A stretch of 64,000 bases of DNA from Halomicrobium urmianum. Its GTDB lineage: Archaea; Halobacteriota; Halobacteria; Halobacteriales; Haloarculaceae. The translations under genes were made by a program, and so were the position numbers. A model generated the notes under the pieces. That model did not search any database, was not told where the DNA came from, and saw nothing but the letters and a program-made list of their open reading frames with translations. The DNA lies in the NCBI RefSeq assembly GCF_020217425.1, contig NZ_CP084090.1, positions 682,001 through 746,000 on the forward strand, read 5' to 3'. Numbering within the stretch: the first letter of the stretch is position 1; each line of letters opens with the position of its first letter. Positions 41,296-53,382 of this stretch are shown here, in pieces.

Positions 41296-43470
41296 ATGGG
41301 GACCTTCGCGTGGCCGGTGGCGGGAAGCCTGTTCGGCGGCCTCGTGGCCGTGGCCCTCGCTGCGGTCGCCTGGCGGCACCGCGAGGAGCCGGCCACAGTC
41401 CCGTTCGGGACGCTGATGGTCGCCCTCGGCGCCTGGGGGCTCTCGCAGGCGGCCCTGCTGTCGACTCGAAGCCTGGCCGCCGGCTACGCGCTGGAGGTGT
41501 TCACCGCCGTCGCGTCCGCGCAGGTCCCGCCGCTGCTGCTCGTGTTCGTGCTCGCGTACACCGGCCGCGACCAGTGGCTGCGGCCGCGATACCTCGCCGT
41601 CCTGTGGTCGGTCCCCGCCGGGTTCGCGATCGTCCGCTCGACGGCGCCGCTCCACGGGCTGGCGAGCGTGCCGGCCGACGCGACGCTCGTGACCGCCCAC
41701 GGGACTACCGCCCCGTCCGTTCCGGCGGGACTGATCGCCGACGCGGAGCTGGTCTACGGCTACGTCGCGATCGGGCTGGCCTACGCGGTCCTGCTTCAGT
41801 TCGCGATGACCGCCAGAACGGTCCATCGCCGCCAGACGGCCGCCATCGCCGTCGCCGCGACCGTCGGCCTGTCGGCCGACGTGGCCACCCGGGTCGGCCA
41901 TCACCTCCATCCGGAGGCCTCCCTGACTCCGCTATCGATCCCGGTCGTCGGCGTCGCCATCGGCTGGGCGCTGTTCCGCTACGACTTCCTGCGCGTCTCG
42001 CCGCTGGCGGGCGACCTGCTCGTCGACCAGCTCCCGGACCCGGTGCTCGTCGTCGACGACGGGGACCGCGTCGTCGACCACAACCGGACGGCCGAGGACC
42101 GGTTCGGACCCGCCGTCCGGGGTGACTCGCTGGGCGCGGTGGCTCCGGGCCTCTGTGACGCTCTCAGCGGCGACGAGGCGTACACCGTCCGCGGGGACGG
42201 CGGGATCACCTACTACGACCCGCAGGTGACCGCCATCGAGGACCAGCACGGGAACCAGCGCGGCCGCCTGATCGTCCTCCGGGACGTGACCGGCCAGCAG
42301 CGCCGCCAGGACCGGCTGGAGGCGCTCCAGTCCGCGACGCGGGAGTTCATCACCGCGGAGTCCGAGCGGGAGATCGCCCAGCTTGCCGTCTCCTTCGCGG
42401 ACCGGGTGCTCGACGGGGACGCGGCCGCCATCTACCTGGCCGAGGGCGACGAGCTCCGCCCGGCCGCCGTCAGCGAGCGCCTCGAGCGGGAGTACGACGC
42501 GGCCGAGCTGGTCGTCGACGATCCGTCCGATCCCGTGTTCCGCGCGTACGAGACGGGGACGGCGACGACGGAGCGGCGCGCCGGCGACGCCGCGGCGAGA
42601 CGCCAGCGGCTGGCGGTCCCCCTCGAGGGCCACGGCGCCCTGACGGTCGAGCGGCGCGAGGGGGCCGTCTTTCCCGCCGAAGACGAGCAGTTCGCCGAGA
42701 TCCTCGCCCGGACGACGCAGGTGGCGCTCACTCAGATCGAGCGCGAGCAGGAGCTCCGCGAGAGCCGGGCGACCGTCGAGCGGCGCAGCGAGCAACTGGA
42801 GTTCTTCAACGGCGTGCTGCGCCACACGCTGCGCAACGCCCTGCTGGTGATCCGCGGGCGGGCCGAGCACCTCCGGGCGGACGTCGACGGCGGGTCCGAG
42901 GCCCACCTCGACCGCATCGTCGGGTGGTGCGACGAGCTGACCGAGCTGAGCGAGAAGATCCGGGCGATCAACGAGACCGTCACCGCGTCGGAGGCCGAGC
43001 GCCTGGAGACGATCGACCTGAGCGACCTCCTGCAGGAGCGGACCGCGACGGTGGCGGCCGGCCACGAGGGGGTGACCGTCGACTGCGACGTCGAGGACGA
43101 CCTGCGGGTGCTGGCGAACGAGCTCGCCCGCGACGTGATCGAGAGCGTCGTCCGCAACGCCGTCCGCCACAACGACGCCGACCGGCCCCGCGTCTCGATC
43201 ACGGCCCGCCGGGTCGCCGACCGCGTCCGGGTCGAGGTCGCCGACAACGGCCCGGGGATGACCGACGAGATGAAGGAGACGGTGTTCGAGCGCGACGTCG
43301 CCACCAGCCAGACCGCCCACGGCTTCGGGCTGTACTTCGTCTCCGTGATGATGAACCTCTACGGCGGGACGGTGTGGTTCGAGGACAATGAGCCCCGCGG
43401 CACCGTCGCGGTCGTGGAGTTCCGCTACGCCGACCGGATCGAGACGAAAGGAACATCCGGGCCGGCCTGA
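41296..43470 (+). CDS. Membrane sensor histidine kinase with PAS and GAF domains
   Basis: A 724-residue kinase. Residues 1-230 contain about seven membrane helices of the histidine-kinase N-terminal 7TM type. A PAS domain begins near residue 241 (DQLPDPVLVVDDGDRVVDHN), and a GAF-like domain spans about 345-485. The phospho-acceptor is His510 in LRHTLRNALL. The catalytic domain has the N box (VIESVVRNAVRHN), G1 (VADNGPGMTD) and G2 (AHGFGLYFV). The cognate response regulator is not adjacent; only an oxidoreductase gene follows 12 bp later, perhaps in the same transcript. Confidence 0.9.
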   Translation: MGTFAWPVAGSLFGGLVAVALAAVAWRHREEPATVPFGTLMVALGAWGLSQAALLSTRSLAAGYALEVFTAVASAQVPPLLLVFVLAYTGRDQWLRPRYLAVLWSVPAGFAIVRSTAPLHGLASVPADATLVTAHGTTAPSVPAGLIADAELVYGYVAIGLAYAVLLQFAMTARTVHRRQTAAIAVAATVGLSADVATRVGHHLHPEASLTPLSIPVVGVAIGWALFRYDFLRVSPLAGDLLVDQLPDPVLVVDDGDRVVDHNRTAEDRFGPAVRGDSLGAVAPGLCDALSGDEAYTVRGDGGITYYDPQVTAIEDQHGNQRGRLIVLRDVTGQQRRQDRLEALQSATREFITAESEREIAQLAVSFADRVLDGDAAAIYLAEGDELRPAAVSERLEREYDAAELVVDDPSDPVFRAYETGTATTERRAGDAAARRQRLAVPLEGHGALTVERREGAVFPAEDEQFAEILARTTQVALTQIEREQELRESRATVERRSEQLEFFNGVLRHTLRNALLVIRGRAEHLRADVDGGSEAHLDRIVGWCDELTELSEKIRAINETVTASEAERLETIDLSDLLQERTATVAAGHEGVTVDCDVEDDLRVLANELARDVIESVVRNAVRHNDADRPRVSITARRVADRVRVEVADNGPGMTDEMKETVFERDVATSQTAHGFGLYFVSVMMNLYGGTVWFEDNEPRGTVAVVEFRYADRIETKGTSGPA

Positions 43471-43482
43471 AACCTAGACGGC

Positions 43483-44841
43483 ATGATAGGCGTCGTCGGC
43501 GGCGGGATCGCGGGACTGGCCGCGGCCTACCGCCTCCAGCAGCGCGGTCGCGATGTCCGGGTCTTCGAGGCCGGCGGCCAGGTCGGCGGCCTCGCGGCGA
43601 CCTACGAGACGGCCGGCGACCCGATCGAGAAGTTCTACCACCACCTCTCGAAGTCCGAGCAGACCATCGTCGACCTCGCCGAGGATCTGGGCGTCGGAGA
43701 CGCCGTCGAGTGGCGCGTCGGCGAGAACGCCTACTACGTCGACGGGACGGTCCACCCCATGGACACCCCCTGGGAGATACTGGCCTTCCCGCACCTCTCG
43801 ATGTACGACAAGTTCCGGCTGGCGATGCTGACGCTGGACGTCGACGTCCGCGGCGGCGTCCCCTCCTTCGACACCTACGAGCGACTGGAGGACTTCGAGG
43901 ACGTCCGGGCCGTCGACTTCATCCGCGAGCACACGACCGAGCGCGTCTACCGGAACTTCTTCGAGCCCCTGCTGGACGCCAAGTTCGGCGAGCGCAAGGA
44001 CGAGGTCAGCGCCGCGTGGCTGCTCGGCCGGATCAAGTTCCGCGGCGAGCGGGACGTCCTCAGGGGGGAGATCCTCGGCTACTTCGAGGGCGGCTTCGGC
44101 CGCCTGCTGGACGCCCTCCTCGAAGCCGTGGGTCGGGAGACCGTCACCACCGGCGCGCGCGTGCAGGACCTCGACGTCTCCGGCGGGGCCGTCTCCTCGA
44201 TGACCGTCGAGACGGCCGACGGCACCGAGACCCACGACGTGGACGGCGTCGTCGTCGCGACGATGCCCCACGTGCTGGAGGGACTGACGGGCTACGCCTG
44301 CGACATCGATTTCCAGGGGACCGTCTGCTCGGTGATCAGCATGGACGAGCCGCTGACCGACACCTACTGGCTCAACGTCGCCGACGACGCGCCGTTCGGC
44401 GCGCTCATCGAGCACACCAACTTCGTCCCGCCGGAGCGCTACGGCGGCGAGCACCTCCTGTACGCCGTCAGCTACGTCCAGGACACCGACGACCCGCTCT
44501 GGCAGCGGGACGACGACGCCGTCGAGGAGACGTGGCTGGCGGGCATCGAGGACCTCTTCCCCGGCTTCGACCGCGGGAGCGTCAACTGGATCGAGACGGC
44601 CCGAAACCCCCGGACAGCGCCCGTCTACGAGCGGGGCTACCTCGACATGGTCGTCCCCTACGACCTCTCGGCGGAGGTGGCCGACGGCGTCTACTACGCC
44701 GGGATGGCCTCCCGCGCCCAGTACCCCGAGCGCAGCCTCAACGGCGGCGTCGTCGCCGGCTTCGAGTGTGCGGATCGGATCGCCGGAGCCGGTGCGTTCG
44801 ATCCCGAGGCGGACCGCGCGGCCAGCCCGTCGGACGACTGA
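43483..44841 (+). CDS. NAD(P)/FAD-dependent amine-oxidase-like oxidoreductase
   Basis: A 452-residue flavoprotein. The FAD dinucleotide-binding motif VVGGGIAGLAAAYRLQQRG is at residues 4-22, followed by the glutamate of RVFEAGGQVGGLA. C-terminal SLNGGVVAGFECADRI is the second flavin contact. The overall pattern (EKFYHHLSKSEQTIVDLAEDLG) matches protoporphyrinogen-oxidase-like or UDP-galactopyranose-mutase-like desaturases in polysaccharide contexts. The precise reaction is unknown. A 12-bp gap to the kinase suggests linkage. Confidence 0.85.
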   Translation: MIGVVGGGIAGLAAAYRLQQRGRDVRVFEAGGQVGGLAATYETAGDPIEKFYHHLSKSEQTIVDLAEDLGVGDAVEWRVGENAYYVDGTVHPMDTPWEILAFPHLSMYDKFRLAMLTLDVDVRGGVPSFDTYERLEDFEDVRAVDFIREHTTERVYRNFFEPLLDAKFGERKDEVSAAWLLGRIKFRGERDVLRGEILGYFEGGFGRLLDALLEAVGRETVTTGARVQDLDVSGGAVSSMTVETADGTETHDVDGVVVATMPHVLEGLTGYACDIDFQGTVCSVISMDEPLTDTYWLNVADDAPFGALIEHTNFVPPERYGGEHLLYAVSYVQDTDDPLWQRDDDAVEETWLAGIEDLFPGFDRGSVNWIETARNPRTAPVYERGYLDMVVPYDLSAEVADGVYYAGMASRAQYPERSLNGGVVAGFECADRIAGAGAFDPEADRAASPSDD

Positions 44842-44935
44842 CGACGGCGAGTGCCCGTCACAGGGACTGTCGTCGCCGCGTTCTCAGCCGACCGCCGCGG
44901 CCGAACCTTTAGTCACCGCCGGTAGAATGGCCGCC

Positions 44936-45889
44936 ATGAGGTTCGGCTACCACCACGCGAGCTTCCGCGACGACGGCGACACCGACGGGGACCTGTTCGA
45001 GGCGACCGTCGAGCGGGCACAGTGGATCGAGGACGAGGGATTCGACTTCCTCTCCCTGATGGATCACGTCTGGCAGCTGCCCGGCGTCGGCCGCCGCGAC
45101 GAGCCGTTCTTCGACTGCTACACGGCGTTGCCGGCCATCGCGCGCGAGACCGACGAGGTCGAACTGAGCGCGCTGGTCACCTGTCCCCACTACCGGAACC
45201 CGGCGTACCTGGGGCGGGTACTGGCGTCCCTGGACGAACTCTCGGACGGACGGGCCGTCCTGGGTATCGGCGCCGGCTGGTACGAGGACGAGTACGAGGC
45301 GATGGACGTCGGGTACCCCGACGTCTCGACGCGCAACCGGCAGATGCGCGAGACGATCGAACTGTGCCGGACGATGTGGAACCAGGACCCGCCGGCGTCC
45401 TACCAGGGCGAGTTCTACGAACTGAACGACTTCTACTGCGTGCCCGCGCCGGACCGGGAGATTCCCGTCCTCGTCGGCGGCGGCGGCGAGCAGTTGACTC
45501 TCCGGGCGACCGCGGAGTACGCCGACCGCTGGAACATCCCGTCCGGGAATCCGGAGACGTACGCGGGGAAACTGGACGTCCTGCGAGAGCACTGCGTGGA
45601 CCTCGGCCGCGACTACGAGGAAATTACCAAGACGATCGCCAACAGGACGGTCCTCCGGGAGTCGACCGAGGCGGCCCACGACGCCTACGAATCGCTGATC
45701 GCGGAGACCGAGGAGGGGGCGACGCCTCGCGACGAGTACCGCGGCGTCGTCGGGACGCCGGCCGAGGCCCGCGACCTGCTGGCCGAGTTCGCGGACGTCG
45801 GGCTGGACACCTTCGTCGCGATGCCGCCGCTGAACGATCGGCGGACCTGCGAGCTGTTCGTCGACGAGGTGATGCCGGCGTTCGAATGA
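44936..45889 (+). CDS. Luciferase-like (LLM class) F420/flavin-dependent oxidoreductase
   Basis: A 317-residue TIM-barrel protein with the bacterial-luciferase-like fold: MRFGYHHASF, EDEGFDFLSLMDHVWQ, LSALVTCPHYRNPAYLGRVLASLDELSDGRAVLGIGAGWYEDEYEA and IPVLVGGGGEQ. Such enzymes use F420 or FMN. ATG at 44936 is favoured over 44927 because CCTTTAGTC lies about 28 bp upstream. The substrate is unknown. Confidence 0.88.
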   Translation: MRFGYHHASFRDDGDTDGDLFEATVERAQWIEDEGFDFLSLMDHVWQLPGVGRRDEPFFDCYTALPAIARETDEVELSALVTCPHYRNPAYLGRVLASLDELSDGRAVLGIGAGWYEDEYEAMDVGYPDVSTRNRQMRETIELCRTMWNQDPPASYQGEFYELNDFYCVPAPDREIPVLVGGGGEQLTLRATAEYADRWNIPSGNPETYAGKLDVLREHCVDLGRDYEEITKTIANRTVLRESTEAAHDAYESLIAETEEGATPRDEYRGVVGTPAEARDLLAEFADVGLDTFVAMPPLNDRRTCELFVDEVMPAFE

Positions 45890-45941
45890 GAACTGCCGCG
45901 GCCGCGGTCATCGGTCCCCAGTCGCGGCGGCTCAGTCGGCC

Positions 45942-46514
45942 TCAGACGCCCGGCGCGTCGCTCGCGTCCACGTCCTCGGGCTCCTCGCCGCCGCCGACGA
46001 CCAGGTCGCCGTCGTCGGTCTCGACGTAGACGTCGTCGGCGAACCCGCCCTCCGCGTGGGGGTGTTCGGGGTCCGCCAGCTTTTCGGGGGTCGAAGGCGC
46101 CTCCGTGATGCCGGTCGGCGGGCGGAACTCGCCTAGCGGGTCGTCGATGGTGATGCCGTAGCGCTCGAAGAAGTCGCGGTGGCGATCGTAGTGGGGCTCG
46201 ACCTCGTCGACCGGGAACTCCATCATCTCGGTCCAGCCGTGGTTGTAGAAGTCGAAGTTGGCCTGGACGTGGGTGATCTCCCGGGCCTCCGCCTCGCTCA
46301 GCCCCTCCTCCAGCGCCCGGACGTAGCTGTCCATGGTCACCTCGAAGAACTCGTGGAGGTGCTCGCGCCGTTCCTCGCGGTGGGCCTCGTCGGCCTTGTC
46401 CAGGAAGACGTTCGTGTGGAGGTCCACCAGTCGGTCGTTGACGCGCTCCCCGACCACCGGCATCGTCAGCGCCTGTTTCGCGGCCCAGTGGCGGACGTTC
46501 TGGCGGAGTTTCAT
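45942..46514 (-). CDS. DUF6149 family protein
   Basis: A 190-residue haloarchaeal protein starting MKLRQNVRHWAAKQALTMP. The core HTNVFLDKADEAHREERREHLHEFFEVTMDSYVRALEEGLSEAEAREITH is helix-rich and is the family signature. The C-terminal ~50 residues are acidic and probably disordered. It has no signal peptide or membrane segment. Function unknown; it converges with the LLM oxidoreductase gene. Confidence 0.78.
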   Translation of the reverse strand: MKLRQNVRHWAAKQALTMPVVGERVNDRLVDLHTNVFLDKADEAHREERREHLHEFFEVTMDSYVRALEEGLSEAEAREITHVQANFDFYNHGWTEMMEFPVDEVEPHYDRHRDFFERYGITIDDPLGEFRPPTGITEAPSTPEKLADPEHPHAEGGFADDVYVETDDGDLVVGGGEEPEDVDASDAPGV

Positions 46515-46680
46515 GGCCGACGGTTAGCGACCGATCGCCTTCAACCTTCCCTAAGGGCGTTCCCCGTAATCGTTCACGCTCGTCAGTGAACGTCTCTGTC
46601 CGCCGCGTCCGCCCTGCAAGAATTGCCACGCGTTACGGAGATAGCAATCCACATTAGGCCCGGTCACCAAGCCTCCGTCC

Positions 46681-47958
46681 ATGAGCACGTCGCACGTGAT
46701 AATCGGGGACGGCATCGCGGGCTCCTCCGCGGCAGAGACGATTCGCGAAGCCGATCCGGACGCCGACGTCACGGTCATCACCGACGAGGGCGAGGCCCTC
46801 TACAACCGGATTCTCATCAAGGAGTTCGCGAAGGGCAAGCTGCCCGAGGCTCCTATCTCCATCCACGAGCCCGAGTGGTACGACGAGCGGGACATCGACC
46901 TCCAGCTGAACACCCACGTGACCGGCGTGGACACCGACGCTCACGAGGTCCACACGCACACGGGCGACGTCTACGAGTACGACAAGCTGCTCGTGGCAAC
47001 GGGCGGAACGCCCGCCCAGCTCCCGGTCGACAACGCGGACGCCGACGGCGTCCACCACTTCTGGACGTTCCAGGACGCCCGGAACATCAAGGAACACGCC
47101 GAGCAGACCGACCAGGGCATCATCGTCGGCGCGGGCCTGCTCGGGCTGGACCTCGCGGCGATCTGCGGCGCGCAGGAGATCGACGCCCACTACCTGATGC
47201 GCGGCAACCGCTGGTGGCGCTACGCGCTCTCGCTGGACGGCGCCGAGATCCTCCACGACGCCATGCGCGAGAAGGGCGTCGAGCCCGTCTTCGAGTCCGG
47301 CGTCGACCGCTTCGAGGTCGACGACGAGGGCCACGTCGAGGCCGCCGTCGACCCCGACGGCAACCGCTACGAGGGCGACTGGGCCGGCGTCGCCATCGGC
47401 CTCGACTTCAACACCGAGTTCCTTGAGGACACCCCAGTCGAGACGGACGACGGTATCGTCGTCGACGAGTACATGCGGACCGGCGTCGAGGACGTCTACG
47501 CCGCGGGCGACATCACGCAGTTCTACGACGTCATCCTCGGCGAGCGCGCGCAGAACGGCGCCTGGGGCTCCGCCAAGGAGCAGGGCAGCGTCGCCGGCAC
47601 CAACATGGTCGCCGACAGCGACGCCGAGGTCGACGGCAGCGTCGAGGAGGAGGAGGAGTTCCGCTGGGTCTCCACCTACTCGGTCACCCACTTCGACTTC
47701 CCTTTCCTCTCCTTCGGCCACCCCACCCTGGGCGACGAGGACGCCGAGCGCAAGTACGGCGAACGGGAGTGGCGTCGCCTCGCCTTCAAGGACGGCAAGC
47801 TCATCGGCGGCGTGCTCATCGGCGACCTCTCCCAGCAGTCGAAGTTCAAGAAGCTCATCCGCGAGGAGCGCCCCGTCGCGGACCAGAAGGAGATGCTGCT
47901 CGAGCAGGACGTCGACATGGACGAGCTGACCGAGGCCACGGCCGCGCAGGCCGAGTGA
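46681..47958 (+). CDS. FAD/NAD-dependent pyridine-nucleotide oxidoreductase
   Basis: A 425-residue flavoprotein starting MSTSHVIIGDGIAGSSAAETIRE (FAD-binding). ATGGTPAQLPV follows near residue 105, the NAD-binding VGAGLLGLDLAAICG near residue 150, and VYAAGDITQFYD near residue 280. These are typical of ferredoxin or rubredoxin reductases and of nitrite-reductase N-terminal units. The C-terminal region ending VDMDELTEATAAQAE is an extension. The electron acceptor cannot be told from the sequence alone. Confidence 0.9.
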   Translation: MSTSHVIIGDGIAGSSAAETIREADPDADVTVITDEGEALYNRILIKEFAKGKLPEAPISIHEPEWYDERDIDLQLNTHVTGVDTDAHEVHTHTGDVYEYDKLLVATGGTPAQLPVDNADADGVHHFWTFQDARNIKEHAEQTDQGIIVGAGLLGLDLAAICGAQEIDAHYLMRGNRWWRYALSLDGAEILHDAMREKGVEPVFESGVDRFEVDDEGHVEAAVDPDGNRYEGDWAGVAIGLDFNTEFLEDTPVETDDGIVVDEYMRTGVEDVYAAGDITQFYDVILGERAQNGAWGSAKEQGSVAGTNMVADSDAEVDGSVEEEEEFRWVSTYSVTHFDFPFLSFGHPTLGDEDAERKYGEREWRRLAFKDGKLIGGVLIGDLSQQSKFKKLIREERPVADQKEMLLEQDVDMDELTEATAAQAE

Positions 47959-48029
47959 GCCTGATCGGACACCGGGACCGATAGCGACGGACCGACGCCC
48001 TTTTTTCCGCGCCTGACGGACGCTCTCGC

Positions 48030-48443
48030 ATGGACGGCGGCAGCGGCGACATGACCCTCGCGTTCGAGCTGGCCGCGCTGAAGGAACTGGCGTACCCGGA
48101 CGCCGTGTTCACGGACGCGCGCCAGTGGTCGGAGTACGTCGGCGTCATCTCCGAGAAGCCCACCTACGTGGTGACCAACTTCTGCCGGAAGCACCGCATC
48201 CGGCAGGACTTCTTCTCCGGCCCGCGCGGGCGCGAGGAGAGCCTGGAGAACGTCAAGGCACAGTTCGACACCGACCGGCACGTCTTCGTCGGCACGAGCG
48301 ACGAGGACGCCGACCTCGCCGAGGCGGCCGGCTGGGAGTACCTCTCGGTCGAGGACGCGGCCGAGGCGGCCGACTGGGACCTGGGCGAGCCGGAACCGCC
48401 GGAGACGACTCAGGGCGGCGACCAGCGCGACGACTGGCCCTGA
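48030..48443 (+). CDS. DUF7124-type haloarchaeal protein
   Basis: A 137-residue protein. The conserved part, TLAFELAALKELAYPDAVFTDARQWSEYVGVISEKPTYVVTNFCRKHRIRQDFFSG, is followed by TDRHVFVGTSDEDADLAEAAGWEYLSVEDAAE, and then an acidic tail. I recall it as an uncharacterised haloarchaeal domain family. ATG at 48030 lies about 25 bp after a T-rich stretch that could serve as promoter. The alternative start at MTLAFEL (48051) cannot be excluded. Confidence 0.7.
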   Translation: MDGGSGDMTLAFELAALKELAYPDAVFTDARQWSEYVGVISEKPTYVVTNFCRKHRIRQDFFSGPRGREESLENVKAQFDTDRHVFVGTSDEDADLAEAAGWEYLSVEDAAEAADWDLGEPEPPETTQGGDQRDDWP

Positions 48444-48508
48444 CGGCCGGCGACGACCAGCGACGAGCGGCCCGGCCCCACGCGGGAGCGGCGCGGCAAC
48501 GATCGCTC

Positions 48509-48516
48509 TTTTTAAA
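48509..48516 (+). promoter_or_regulatory. TATA box of the DUF5815 gene
   Basis: TTTTTAAA, ending 24 bp before the ATG at 48541, typical of a leaderless haloarchaeal transcript. Confidence 0.65.
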
Positions 48517-48540
48517 CGGCACAGTCGCCTATGACCGGTA

Positions 48541-49215
48541 ATGCCAGAACCGGGTGTCCCTGACGACGGCGACGGGGGACGCGCCTCTGAGGAAGCGCTC
48601 GGCGCGGAGGGCGAGCCAGCGGACGGCCGGGACGCCCACTCGCACGACCACGACCACGGTCACGACGACCCGGACGTGAGCGACGAGGAGCAGTCCGACG
48701 CGTCCGACTCCGACGGCGTGCTCGACCTGCCCTGCGGCGAGCGAAAGGACGTCCACGAGCTGGACATGGGCCAGCGCGAGTTCGAGTGCGCCTGCGGGGC
48801 GACCCACGCCGTGGTGATGGACGTCCACCCCCTCGCGCGGTTCGTCCCCGAATTTCTCGTCGAGATCCTCACAGAGACCATCGAGACGGACGACGACTTC
48901 GACGAGTTCACCACCGCGCACGCGATGGCCATCGTGATGGAGGAGTTCCCCGACCAGGTCGAAAGCGTCGACGTGGCCGAGGACGGCACCGTCGGCTACG
49001 CGCTGGCGTGGGCCGCCGACTTCGACTCCCGGCGACTCCACGAGGTCGTCGTCGAGCTGATCGTCGAGCTGATGGAACACGCCGTCAGCCACGCCGACGA
49101 CGACGAGGTCGCCCGGCAGTTCGAGGCGGAGATGCTGGAGTTCGACGTCTCGGCGTTCGTCGAGCAGTACCGCCGCGAACGCGACCTGGAGAGCGAGCAC
49201 GACACGCCGATCTGA
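48541..49215 (+). CDS. DUF5815 family protein
   Basis: A 224-residue haloarchaeal protein. Residues 1-60 are disordered and acidic, with a histidine-rich patch (DAHSHDHDHGHDD) that could bind metal. A CxxxC zinc-like pair appears in LPCGERKDVHELDMGQREFECACG near residue 60. The remainder is a helical domain (RFVPEFLVEILTETIETDDDFDEFTTAHAM ... LMEHAVSHADDDEVARQFEAEM). The function is unknown. Confidence 0.78.
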   Translation: MPEPGVPDDGDGGRASEEALGAEGEPADGRDAHSHDHDHGHDDPDVSDEEQSDASDSDGVLDLPCGERKDVHELDMGQREFECACGATHAVVMDVHPLARFVPEFLVEILTETIETDDDFDEFTTAHAMAIVMEEFPDQVESVDVAEDGTVGYALAWAADFDSRRLHEVVVELIVELMEHAVSHADDDEVARQFEAEMLEFDVSAFVEQYRRERDLESEHDTPI

Positions 49216-49384
49216 CGCCGTCCCGTACCGACACACCCCCGGACACCGAGGACACCGACCAGGGGTCTCTCAGCAATCGACGCGTGACGCGCTCTCGACC
49301 GTAGAAAGCGGGTAATCGATCGTCCGATAGGCGTGCCATCTCTCCCCGTGGTAGTGACGCACATTACGAAATCCGAAATCACTC

Positions 49385-49397
49385 TACGATCTTCGTA
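49385..49397 (+). promoter_or_regulatory. Candidate Lrp operator upstream of carB
   Basis: A perfect 13-bp palindrome, TACGA-TCT-TCGTA, lying about 15 bp upstream of a TATA candidate CTTATTACG (49411-49419), which is about 25 bp before the carB ATG. A related TACGAA(A) half-site lies farther upstream at about 49365. A matching site sits between carA and the lrp gene. Confidence 0.5.
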
Positions 49398-49441
49398 CCT
49401 TTTCGCCGGGCTTATTACGATGTACGGACTCCGTTCGGATA

Positions 49442-52687
<3,246 letters not shown>

Positions 52688-52764
52688 CGCGGTAGTCCCG
52701 TAGCGCGTTCGGGTTCTCGATCCCTCGCTTCGATTTTCGTAATCCCGACCGACGAGAGGCGTCG

Positions 52765-53319
52765 CTACTCCGAGGGCTCGCTCTCGTCGTCTCGGACGGA
52801 CTCGCTTTCGTCGTCAGAACCGCTCTCGTCGTCGACGGCGTTCTCCACGTTCGATCCGGCCTCGGAGAATTCCTCGGCGGCGTCCGTCCCCTGGTCCTCC
52901 GAGTCGAGCCCCGACGACACGTCCTCGACGTCCGGGCCCGTGCCGACGACCTCTTCGGCCGCGTCGCCGCCGGCGTGCTCGCGGTCCCCGGGATCGACGC
53001 CCGAGGAGACGTCCTCGACGTCCGGCGAGGTGTTCACGACGTCGCTCTCGTCGACGCCGCCGCTGCCGGAGCGCCGCCGCGCGACGGCGATCAGGGACCC
53101 GCCAACGGCGAGGCGGACGAGGCCCCGGAGGGGCGACCCGCTGCGGAGCCCGCGGAGGCCGCGGAGGACGAAGAGTCCTCCCACTCCCGCGGCCGCCCGC
53201 TTCGGTCCGATCCTGTCGAGGTACCGCTTCGCAGTCGCGGCGGCACCGCGACTGCCGGTCGATCCCTGTCGAGCGTCGCCGGCGACGGAGCCGCCGGAGG
53301 CGTCGTTCGTTTGACTCAT
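52765..53319 (-). CDS. Hypothetical protein with basic N-half and acidic repeats
   Basis: A 184-residue protein starting MSQTNDASGGSVAGDARQG. A basic segment of about residues 25-80 (AKRYLDRIGPKRAAAGVGGLFVLRGLRGLRSG) is followed by a weakly hydrophobic stretch, and then a disordered acidic tail in which PDVEDVSSGVD/PDVEDVSSGLD recurs. The last ~30 residues are almost only Asp, Glu and Ser. It may be peripheral to the membrane. No family recognised. GGATTTGAG (minus strand) about 25 bp upstream supports the start. Confidence 0.6.
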   Translation of the reverse strand: MSQTNDASGGSVAGDARQGSTGSRGAAATAKRYLDRIGPKRAAAGVGGLFVLRGLRGLRSGSPLRGLVRLAVGGSLIAVARRRSGSGGVDESDVVNTSPDVEDVSSGVDPGDREHAGGDAAEEVVGTGPDVEDVSSGLDSEDQGTDAAEEFSEAGSNVENAVDDESGSDDESESVRDDESEPSE

Positions 53320-53382
53320 TCGCGTGACTAGTTCGGTCGCGACACTCAAATCCGTGTGGGTCGCTGTGCCGGTCCGGTCGGG

